Origin: Candidatus Gastranaerophilales bacterium
GTDB taxonomy: Bacteria; Cyanobacteriota; Vampirovibrionia; Gastranaerophilales; Gastranaerophilaceae
Length of the DNA stretch: 5,383 nucleotides
Direction: 5' to 3'
Assembly: GCA_900772035.1 (NCBI GenBank)
Contig: CAAGQE010000309.1
Coordinates: 1-5,383 of the forward strand
Shown in pieces: positions 1 through 5,383 of the stretch. The notes under the pieces were generated by a model that searched no databases, had not been told where the DNA came from, and was given only the letters and a program-made list of their open reading frames with translations. Numbering within the stretch: the stretch's first letter is position 1; the number at the start of each line of letters is the position of its first letter. A program made the translations under genes and the position numbers.

Positions 1-419
1 CCGCCAATCATAGTACCTTCTGCAATAACTTTTGCGCATTGATAAGGGTCAAAGCCCGCACAACCTGCGCCGTGAAGCATTGAAACCACAGTCTTAACAT
101 TTTCCATGGTTTTAACTTTTTGTATAACCTTTGAAGCCAAAACTCTCAATCTGTTGAGGTCGAACTCGTCACGTTTGCCGAGACCGACAATCAAAACCTT
201 TGTTAAAATCTTGTGATTAGGAACGGGAAGAACGTACATTTTGCCAAATTCGCCCGTGAAGCCTTCTTTTTTGATAACATAATCAGAAATTAATCCGGAT
301 ATTTCTTTATCAACTGCGCCCGTTGCGCCCCCCGGGGTCAACGTTCCCTCAAAAAGATTCACTATTAACAAATCCGATTTGATTTCCGTTACGGAGATGT
401 TTTTAATTTTCAGTTCCAT
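1..419 (-). CDS. pepA: Leucyl aminopeptidase (peptidase family M17), N-terminal domain, cut by the window edge
   Basis: The frame opens at ATG 419-417 and runs through the left edge, giving 139 complete codons. The protein reads as the N-terminal macro-like domain of M17 cytosolic aminopeptidases, which release N-terminal amino acids from peptides. Recognisable family landmarks are VNLFEG (residues 20-25), TPGGATGAVDK (28-38), the hydrophobic strand VLIVGLGKR (75-83) leading into an Asp/Leu-rich helix, and HGAG...AEGTMIGG (116 to the edge), where family members usually move towards the linker to the catalytic domain. The zinc ligands and catalytic Lys/Arg sit in the C-terminal domain and are outside the window, so activity cannot be judged. 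There is no signal peptide, so the enzyme is expected in the cytoplasm. The start is supported by a strong Shine-Dalgarno 5 nt upstream. It is the last gene of the block seen here, 8 nt after the response regulator. A link with efflux or signalling is not evident; co-transcription is likely. Confidence 0.88.
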   Translation of the reverse strand, partial: MELKIKNISVTEIKSDLLIVNLFEGTLTPGGATGAVDKEISGLISDYVIKKEGFTGEFGKMYVLPVPNHKILTKVLIVGLGKRDEFDLNRLRVLASKVIQKVKTMENVKTVVSMLHGAGCAGFDPYQCAKVIAEGTMIG

Positions 420-424
420 TGTAA

Positions 425-429
425 CTCCT
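425..429 (-). promoter_or_regulatory. Shine-Dalgarno of the aminopeptidase gene
   Basis: On the minus strand AGGAG is followed by a 5-nt spacer (TTACA) and then the ATG at 419. The AG of this motif is part of the TAG stop codon of the upstream regulator gene (430-428), so ribosomes finishing the regulator stop on top of this site. It fixes the aminopeptidase start and suggests independent, efficient initiation in contrast to the two genes before it. Confidence 0.85.
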
Positions 430-1726
430 AACTGTTATACTTATTCATCAGTCGCTCTACCCATTCAAACAAAAACGGGATTTCGTAAGGTTTCGGCAAA
501 TACAAGTCTGCCCCCGAACTCAAGATTGACTCTTTTTCGTGTACTACTGTTGTCATTATTATATTGGAATTTTTAAATCTTGTATCGTTCTTAAAATTCC
601 TACATATTTCAATACCTTTTAACTCATCGGCGCTGCCCGCATCCAAAATAATTACCGCGGGAATAAAATCATCCGTGATTTCCTCTACGGAATTAATTGC
701 CTTTACGTCTAAACCGCGCATCTTTGCTCCTGTTTCAAGCAAAAACGAAAGGGCATAATCGGGCTCAAAAATCAAAAGTCTTGCATTGTAATCCTTTATG
801 CAAACCGAATTGTCGGCAGCAATTTTCGGTCTGTCATAAACATAAGAGGATTCTTGCGTCTGTTCCGCAATCTTTTTGACCGAAAGAAGAGAATGCAAAG
901 CCTGCTTCAAGCCTGTAATTTTGCGGTATTCGTTTGATATAATACCTATACTGATTGAAACGAGATTGATTTTTCTGCCCGGAGTATCATCTCCGTAAAG
1001 CGTTATATAGCCTCTATCTGCATCCGATTCGGAATAAAACTTTTTTGCCGCGGAATTAAATGTATTAACCAAAACATTTGCGACGGTTTCGGCTTTCAAC
1101 GGAGTTGTAATTACCAAAAATTCGCCGTCAGCCGTCATCCCGATAAAATCATCTCCGATAGCATTTTTTGCAATCGCACCAAAGGTTTGCTTCATTTTAT
1201 CGGAAGCCAATTCGCCGTAAATCTCTTTGTAATAATCGAAATTATTAATGCCGATAAGCATTGCAGCCCAAATTTTTTGGGTATTGATTGTTCTTTTCAG
1301 ATACTTGAAAGAAATTTTTTGATTTACAAGTCCCGTCGTCGGGTCGGTTTCGGTCTCGAAGTGACGTCTCAAATGTGCCTTAATACGGGCAAGAAATTCC
1401 GCCTGATTAATCGGTTCGCTGATAAAATCGTCCGCCCCCGCGTTCAATGTATCTATCTTATCCTGCATGTGGCTCGACTTTGAAAGCGCAATAATAACAG
1501 GACGTACGTTGACGTTGTGTTTTCTTATTTCGGATATCAATTCGGACGGATTTTCGCAAACTTTGTCCGAAACAATAACCAAATCAGGCTCGATTTCCGT
1601 CAAAAACATACCGAGATTTTGGCACTCGGAAACGCAGAAAACGCTGATGCCGACATTTTCCAAAATCCTTTTGTTTTTGAGCGATTGCTCTTTTCTGTTA
1701 TCCAGTATCAATACAACTTCTTGCAT
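428..1726 (-). CDS. Response regulator with receiver / degenerate GGDEF / receiver architecture
   Basis: A cytoplasmic signalling protein of 432 residues with no membrane segment. Residues 1-120 have the receiver fold pattern (VVLILDN, PDLVIV, GADDF.SEP), but the phosphoacceptor position aligns with Ser53 (Asp54 is one place late) and the conserved Lys is Glu104, so this receiver looks degenerate. Residues 127-300 match a GGDEF domain: DPTTGL at 128-133, an INNFDYYKEIYG segment (160-171), a DRGYI segment (237-241) and VSISIGI (256-262). The signature is ADGEF (199-203), and the metal-binding Asp of the first strand is Gly159, so diguanylate cyclase activity is unlikely. Residues 314-432 form a second receiver that keeps acidic residues after its first strand (Glu321, Asp323), the phosphoacceptor Asp362, Thr392/393 and Lys412-Pro413. 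There is no DNA-binding domain. Its ATG overlaps the stop of the histidine kinase gene, which makes that kinase the likely partner. Output may be protein contact or GTP/c-di-GMP sensing (inference). Confidence 0.87.
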   Translation of the reverse strand: MQEVVLILDNRKEQSLKNKRILENVGISVFCVSECQNLGMFLTEIEPDLVIVSDKVCENPSELISEIRKHNVNVRPVIIALSKSSHMQDKIDTLNAGADDFISEPINQAEFLARIKAHLRRHFETETDPTTGLVNQKISFKYLKRTINTQKIWAAMLIGINNFDYYKEIYGELASDKMKQTFGAIAKNAIGDDFIGMTADGEFLVITTPLKAETVANVLVNTFNSAAKKFYSESDADRGYITLYGDDTPGRKINLVSISIGIISNEYRKITGLKQALHSLLSVKKIAEQTQESSYVYDRPKIAADNSVCIKDYNARLLIFEPDYALSFLLETGAKMRGLDVKAINSVEEITDDFIPAVIILDAGSADELKGIEICRNFKNDTRFKNSNIIMTTVVHEKESILSSGADLYLPKPYEIPFLFEWVERLMNKYNS

Positions 1727-1728
1727 TA
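1724..1728 (-). promoter_or_regulatory. TAATG stop/start overlap coupling kinase and regulator
   Basis: The kinase TAA stop (1728-1726) shares its last A with the ATG of the regulator (1726-1724). No convincing Shine-Dalgarno is visible in the 15 nt upstream on the minus strand. This pattern is typical of translation re-initiation, which would keep kinase and regulator in a fixed ratio. Confidence 0.75.
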
Positions 1729-2454
1729 TTTCATCTTCGCCCTTGCATCATCGTCGTATGCCGAAATCGGAAACTTTACCGTGAAAACGGTCTTGTCTCC
1801 GTCAGAATCAGCACCGATTGTGCCTTTCATCCTTTCGACCAAGGTTTTTGTCAAATACAAACCCAACCCCGAACCCTCGATTTTTTGGGTCAAAGGGGTT
1901 GATAATCTCGTGAATTTTTCAAAAATTCTGAGTTTGTCTTTTTCGTCAATTTTTATGCCAATATCGGAAACCTTTATTATGACAAACTTATCGTCACTCG
2001 TAACGGAGATTTGAACTTCCGTTTCGGGATTGGAATATTTCGTCGCATTTTCAACAATATTAAGCATTATTTGTTGAAATTTGTCCGTATCAACCAAAAT
2101 TTTGGGCAAATTTTTATCAATTTTGCAATTAAAAGTATTCTTTTTATTTTGAGCCGCAACCAAACCGACGCAGTTTTCTACCAACAACGTCACGTCCACC
2201 GATTTCAAAACGAGTTTTTCGACTTCGTTTTTTGAAACCGCAAGAAGATTTTCGGTAAGTTTTATAAGTCTGTTTGCCTGTTCTTTAATGATGAGAATGA
2301 ATTTTTGCTTTTGTTCTTCAGAAAGTTTATCCCCCGAAGTCAACAAGGTATCTGCAAACCCTCTTATACTGGTAAGAGGCGTTCTAAGTTCGTGGCTGAC
2401 GGTCGATATAAATTCAGCCTGCGCTTTTTGCAATGAATTTTCATCATTTTTCAT
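1726..2454 (-). CDS. Soluble sensor-less histidine kinase (HisKA + HATPase_c)
   Basis: A 242-residue kinase consisting only of the transmitter core. The HisKA dimerisation helix has a classic H-box, STVSHELRTPL, with the phosphorylated His at residue 21. The ATPase domain follows: N-box LNIVENATKYS (131-141, Asn132 and Asn136), G1 box DIGIKI (164-169), F-box IFEKF (177-181) and G2 box GSGLGL (194-199). The second Gly of the G1 motif (DxGxG) is Lys168, which is unusual; all other boxes are canonical. There is no transmembrane segment, PAS, GAF or HAMP domain, since only about 14 residues precede the H-box region, so input must come from another protein or the protein acts as a phosphotransfer module. 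The start ATG at 2454 is the only plausible one: an in-frame stop lies 21 nt upstream, with no ATG, GTG or TTG between. It begins 11 nt after the outer-membrane channel gene and overlaps the regulator gene, its probable partner. Confidence 0.92.
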   Translation of the reverse strand: MKNDENSLQKAQAEFISTVSHELRTPLTSIRGFADTLLTSGDKLSEEQKQKFILIIKEQANRLIKLTENLLAVSKNEVEKLVLKSVDVTLLVENCVGLVAAQNKKNTFNCKIDKNLPKILVDTDKFQQIMLNIVENATKYSNPETEVQISVTSDDKFVIIKVSDIGIKIDEKDKLRIFEKFTRLSTPLTQKIEGSGLGLYLTKTLVERMKGTIGADSDGDKTVFTVKFPISAYDDDARAKMK

Positions 2455-2468
2455 ATCAGTATCGCTTA
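2452..2468 (-). promoter_or_regulatory. Channel-kinase junction without a clear ribosome binding site
   Basis: Between the TAA of the channel gene (2468-2466) and the kinase ATG (2454-2452) there are 11 nt, GCGATACTGAT on the minus strand, with no purine-rich Shine-Dalgarno. Kinase translation probably depends on ribosomes arriving from the channel gene, which would tie signalling protein levels to efflux gene expression. This is inference from spacing and motif absence only. Confidence 0.5.
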
Positions 2469-4064
2469 TAAGTTACCGTCTTGTGTATTTTCTTGAGGTG
2501 TTTCGGTTTGAATTTCCGTAGTTGAAGGTTCTTCATGCGTTTGAGAAGCAATCGGCGCACCTGTTACTCTTTCGAGGTTTGCTGCCGCAATGTTGTACTT
2601 CATCAAGTTTGAATAGTATTCCAACTGCGCTTGTCTGTACGTATTTTCAGCATCTTTAAGTTCAACCGCATCACCCAAGCCGACTTTATATCTTCCGCTT
2701 GCGAGGTCATATTGCTCTTTTGCTTGCATCATGGCAAGTTGTGCAACAGGGATTGAATCTTTTGCATCCTGCATATCAATATATGCTTGTTTTACTTCAA
2801 GGTAGATATTTTGTCTTGAAGTTTCCAAATCAGCCGCGTCTTTTTTAGCGGTTGCTTTCGCTTCATCAACCTGTTTCTTCAAGAGCAAAGCGTTGAAGTT
2901 TGAATATGCCAAATTTGCACCGAATTGATAACCCGTATCATTTCCGGGGTTTCTGCCGCCGTATTGGACAGAACCAAATGCATTCAAATCAGGTAAGAAT
3001 GCTCTTTTTGATGCTCTTACCAATAATTGTGAAGCCTCTGATTTCTTTTGTGCTGCCAAATATTCGGGTCTTGTTTCAAACGCGGTTTTCAACATATCGT
3101 CAAGAAGCACGTCATAAGTTCTCGTTTCCAAATTTTCATCAATTGCATAATTTGAAAATTCGGGAATACCAATTGCGCTGTTTACATTCGCATAAGCAAG
3201 TTTTACGCTGTTTTTCGACTTAATTAAGTCAAGTTTTGCCTTACCGAGATTATACTCAGCCGTCAAAACGTCAATCTTCGCTTTTGTACCGATTTTGTAA
3301 TAAGCGTTTGCTTGTGCGAGGTGGATTTCGTAATTTTTAACAGAATCCGTATAAACTTTTTCTTGTTGAATTGCGTACAACAAGTTGTAATAAGATTTTT
3401 TAACGTTATAAATTACATCGTTAATGCTTGCTTGAACATTATCTTCCGTTGCCAAATATGTTTTCTTTGCAATATCTGCATTTGCCTTGGTTTTGCCAAA
3501 GTCGAAAAGCATCCAGTTTACCTTTGCGGTCGGCAAATAAAACATATTATATTTTTGGTTCGGCGGAATAAACGACGAAACCAACATGTCGTTTCTCGAA
3601 TATTCAACACCGACGCCTATTTGCGGGAAATACGATGCCCACGCTTGAGCAATTTTAGTCTTATAAATTTCCGCATTGCCTTGTGATGATTTAATCATCG
3701 GGTTGTTTGCAAGTGCTATTTTTACGCAATCATCAACGTTTACAACCTGTTCAACCGCTTGTTCTATTTGCGCCTGCAAAGCAGAATCCTTTAAAGAATC
3801 TGAAATCTGCCCCGAAACCGCCTTAGCCGTGTCGAGTTGGACGTTATCTTTTGAATCTTTGTCGAGTTTTTCGCTCATTTTATCCAAATTCGGAACCGAT
3901 TCAAAAACTGTAACTTCCGTTTTTTCAGGTTGATTTTCGGTTGCCGCTTGTTGTTCCGTCGCCCGATCGGTCACTTCGTTAATAGCGACTTTATCCTGCG
4001 CGATTGCGACACCCGCCGTTGCCGTAAGCATTAATATTAATGATGTTAGTATTTTCTTATTCAT
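2466..4064 (-). CDS. TolC-family outer membrane efflux protein
   Basis: A 532-residue outer-membrane channel component that would form a trimeric barrel plus periplasmic tunnel and dock with the RND pump encoded just upstream. The N-terminus is a standard signal peptide: MNKK, a hydrophobic core, and a predicted cut after AIA (residues 20-22). A polar, Glu/Gln/Asp-rich segment follows (about 23-108). The OEP domain begins near 109 with the family opening VDDCVKIALANNP and an ASYFPQIG segment (143-150). The internal twofold repeat of the family is clear: YYKIGTKAKIDVLTAE...SAIGIP (255-301) matches RYKVGLGDAVELKDAE...RVTGAP (458-504). A Thr/Glu/Gln-rich tail (506-532) ends the protein. Compared with E. 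coli TolC (about 490 residues) the extra length lies mainly in the N-terminal segment. The start has a good Shine-Dalgarno and lies 19 nt after the pump gene. Substrate cannot be inferred. Confidence 0.93.
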   Translation of the reverse strand: MNKKILTSLILMLTATAGVAIAQDKVAINEVTDRATEQQAATENQPEKTEVTVFESVPNLDKMSEKLDKDSKDNVQLDTAKAVSGQISDSLKDSALQAQIEQAVEQVVNVDDCVKIALANNPMIKSSQGNAEIYKTKIAQAWASYFPQIGVGVEYSRNDMLVSSFIPPNQKYNMFYLPTAKVNWMLFDFGKTKANADIAKKTYLATEDNVQASINDVIYNVKKSYYNLLYAIQQEKVYTDSVKNYEIHLAQANAYYKIGTKAKIDVLTAEYNLGKAKLDLIKSKNSVKLAYANVNSAIGIPEFSNYAIDENLETRTYDVLLDDMLKTAFETRPEYLAAQKKSEASQLLVRASKRAFLPDLNAFGSVQYGGRNPGNDTGYQFGANLAYSNFNALLLKKQVDEAKATAKKDAADLETSRQNIYLEVKQAYIDMQDAKDSIPVAQLAMMQAKEQYDLASGRYKVGLGDAVELKDAENTYRQAQLEYYSNLMKYNIAAANLERVTGAPIASQTHEEPSTTEIQTETPQENTQDGNL

Positions 4065-4065
4065 A

Positions 4066-4078
4066 TCTTCCTCGAAGA
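4066..4078 (-). promoter_or_regulatory. Shine-Dalgarno of the TolC-family gene inside a small hairpin
   Basis: GAGGAAG (4073-4067 on the minus strand) is a good Shine-Dalgarno placed directly before the ATG at 4064 and decides the start. The same bases form a perfect 5-bp inverted repeat, TCTTC-GAG-GAAGA, so the site could be partly folded in the mRNA. The stem is short and may be fortuitous. Confidence 0.6.
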
Positions 4079-4083
4079 GTTAT

Positions 4084-5383
4084 TTATTGTTGCTGATTAT
4101 CAGCAATATTTTGATGTTTTTTCTTTCTTTTTTCCATAATCTTATTTACGTAATTTTGAACGATTACGTAGAATGCAGGAGTCAAGACCGTACCCAACGT
4201 ACCTGCGGCAATCATACCGCCGAATACTGTTGAACCAACCGAAATACGGCTGTTTGCGCCTGCGCCCGTTGCCACAACCATCGGCAAGACACCGAGTACG
4301 AACGCAACTACCGTCATCATAATTGCTCTAAATCTCAAGTGAGCCGCTTTCAATGCAGCGTCTTCCACGCTCAAGCCGTGTTCTTCGTGCTCAACCTTAG
4401 CAAATTCGACAATCAAGATTGCTTGTTTCGTCGCCAAACCAATCAACATAATCAAACCTACCTGTGAATACAAGTCCAAAGATTGGTTAATCATCAACTG
4501 GAATGTCAACGCACCGATTGCCGCAACAGGTGCAATCAAGATAACCGAAACAGGAATTGTCCAGCTTTCGTACAATGCTACGAGGAACAAATATACGAAC
4601 AACAATGCAAGCGCGATTACGACACCCGTTTGTCCCGAAGATTCACGTTCTTGTGCGGATGTACCTGACCATTCGTAAGTAATATCTCTCGGTAACACTT
4701 TATCTACGAGATTTTCAACTGCCTTCATAGCCGTACCTGAGCTTACGCCCTTAGCAGGTTGACCGCTGAACTGAACCGATTTGTATTGGTTGTATCTTGT
4801 AATTGCCGCAGGACCTACCGCGGGAACCAATTTAACAACCGATGTGACAGGAACCATATTTCCCGATTTATTCTTAACGTAAATATTCGTCAAGTCTTCC
4901 GCAGAACGTCTGTATTGTTGTTCCGCTTGGAGTTGAACCCTGTATACACGACCCAATTTATTAAAGTCGTTTACATAATAAGTACCCAAAGTACCCGCCA
5001 AAGTAGCGTACAACTCTTGCAAGTCAACGTTTTGCGCAAGCACTTTATCGTTATCAATTTCTACAATATATTGAGGTACGCTTGATTGGAACGTTGTATA
5101 AATATATTGCAAATCTTTATCTTGCAAAGCCGCTTGTTGCAACATTCCCGAATACTTATCCAATTCGGAATAAGAATATTCACCTTTAGAAAGCATTTGG
5201 AATTCCAAACCGCCTAACATACTCATACCGCTGATTGCCGGAGGTGAGAAGAATATTGCCTTGCCTTCGTTTACTACACCGCTTATTCTTGCATTAATTT
5301 GTTTTTTAATACCTTCTGCAGATAAATCCGTCGGTTTACCTTGTATTTTTCTCATTACCCATTGAACAGGATTTACTTTACGA
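4084..5383 (-). CDS. RND multidrug efflux pump, inner-membrane subunit (HAE1/AcrB-like), C-terminal part
   Basis: Partial gene: the frame is open through the right edge (first full codon 5382-5380), so the ATG at 5355 is internal and 432 C-terminal residues of a roughly 1,050-residue proton-driven transporter are present. Counting from that internal Met as 1, the porter domain shows [16 protein letters not shown] (37-52), matching the switch-loop region of AcrB, and [16 protein letters not shown] (125-140), matching the YVNDF.DRGRVKKVYV segment of the docking domain. Membrane segments TM8-TM12 then follow at about 243-263, 269-288, 296-318, 343-363 and 376-402. TM8 ends in [10 protein letters not shown]10 carries [15 protein letters not shown] (306-320), which keeps the Lys equivalent to AcrB Lys940 used in proton relay. 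The C-terminus is a basic cytoplasmic tail (EKRKKK). The TolC-like gene follows after 19 nt. A membrane-fusion (adaptor) gene is expected upstream, outside the window. Substrate range is unknown. Confidence 0.95.
   Translation of the reverse strand, partial: RKVNPVQWVMRKIQGKPTDLSAEGIKKQINARISGVVNEGKAIFFSPPAISGMSMLGGLEFQMLSKGEYSYSELDKYSGMLQQAALQDKDLQYIYTTFQSSVPQYIVEIDNDKVLAQNVDLQELYATLAGTLGTYYVNDFNKLGRVYRVQLQAEQQYRRSAEDLTNIYVKNKSGNMVPVTSVVKLVPAVGPAAITRYNQYKSVQFSGQPAKGVSSGTAMKAVENLVDKVLPRDITYEWSGTSAQERESSGQTGVVIALALLFVYLFLVALYESWTIPVSVILIAPVAAIGALTFQLMINQSLDLYSQVGLIMLIGLATKQAILIVEFAKVEHEEHGLSVEDAALKAAHLRFRAIMMTVVAFVLGVLPMVVATGAGANSRISVGSTVFGGMIAAGTLGTVLTPAFYVIVQNYVNKIMEKRKKKHQNIADNQQQ
4090..4106. 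repeat. 17-bp perfect palindrome at the 3' end of the pump gene
   Basis: TTGCTGAT-T-ATCAGCAA on the plus strand is a perfect 8-bp inverted repeat around one base. It lies within the last codons of the pump gene (encoding ADNQQ) just before its stop. No T-run follows it on the minus strand, so it is not a standard intrinsic terminator. It could be an RNA hairpin between pump and channel cistrons, a protein-binding site, or chance. Confidence 0.5.

Noticed and set aside
326..336. G/C-rich run within the aminopeptidase gene as a structural or regulatory element
   Set aside because: It encodes the conserved TPGGATG segment of M17 peptidases, so codon content explains it.
827..1348. Calling the regulator an active diguanylate cyclase
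   Set aside because: The signature is ADGEF rather than GGDEF/GGEEF, and the first metal-binding Asp is missing.
1517..2014. Plus-strand open frame of 165 codons across the kinase/regulator junction
   Set aside because: It lies antisense to two well-supported genes, has no recognisable domain and is explained by the reverse-strand codon pattern.
3312..3686. Plus-strand open frame of 124 codons, Cys/Ile/Phe-rich, inside the channel gene
   Set aside because: Antisense shadow of the TolC-family gene; the composition is what reversed coding sequence gives, and no motif is seen.
4090..4106. Palindrome as a rho-independent terminator
   Set aside because: On the transcribed strand it is followed by CAACAATAAATAA, not a U-run, and the central loop is only one base.
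4759..5085. Plus-strand open frame of 108 codons, Arg/Asn-rich
   Set aside because: Antisense to the conserved RND porter domain, with no recognisable family feature.
5353..5355. ATG as the start of the RND gene
   Set aside because: The frame stays open upstream to the window edge, and RND pumps are more than twice as long; this Met is internal to the porter domain.
1..5383. CRISPR arrays, tRNA or rRNA genes, insertion sequences, internal promoters
   Set aside because: Coding sequence covers nearly the whole window, and I saw no repeat array, RNA-gene fold, transposase or convincing -35/-10 pair.

Overview
The window is one tightly packed block of co-directional genes, all on the minus strand, so it reads from right to left. 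Both outer genes run off the edges. In transcription order it holds: the C-terminal part of an RND (AcrB/MexB-like, HAE1-type) multidrug efflux pump; a complete TolC-family outer-membrane channel protein; a small soluble histidine kinase with no sensor domain; a three-domain receiver / GGDEF-like / receiver response regulator; and the N-terminal domain of an M17 leucyl aminopeptidase. Gaps between genes are 19 nt, 11 nt, a 1-nt overlap (TAATG) and 8 nt. There is no non-coding stretch long enough for an ordinary promoter or terminator, so a single operon is the simplest reading. Its promoter, and probably the periplasmic adaptor gene of the pump, would lie beyond the right edge.

Organism: the RND pump, the TolC channel and the signal peptide require a diderm (Gram-negative-type) envelope. 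The DNA is AT-rich and lysine/asparagine codons are common. The middle of the regulator resembles a GGDEF subfamily that I associate with cyanobacteria-related and other deep-branching phyla. A gut-type non-photosynthetic cyanobacterial relative (Vampirovibrionia/Melainabacteria, e.g. Gastranaerophilales) is my best guess. This is inference from style, not from a marker gene.

How the genes fit together: the pump and channel would form the inner- and outer-membrane parts of a tripartite efflux machine. The kinase and regulator follow directly, with translation apparently coupled, and form a cognate two-component pair. The pair is unusual. The kinase has no input domain and a non-standard G1 box (DIGIKI instead of DxGxGI). 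In the regulator, the N-terminal receiver lacks the usual Asp and Lys, the GGDEF motif reads ADGEF, and only the C-terminal receiver keeps the canonical Asp and Lys. The regulator has no recognisable DNA-binding domain, so its output is probably protein-protein interaction or nucleotide sensing rather than direct transcription control. The aminopeptidase is probably a housekeeping passenger at the end of the transcript, and it has its own good ribosome binding site.

The most worthwhile observation is this regulator/kinase pair encoded inside an efflux operon. The rest is well-understood family biology.
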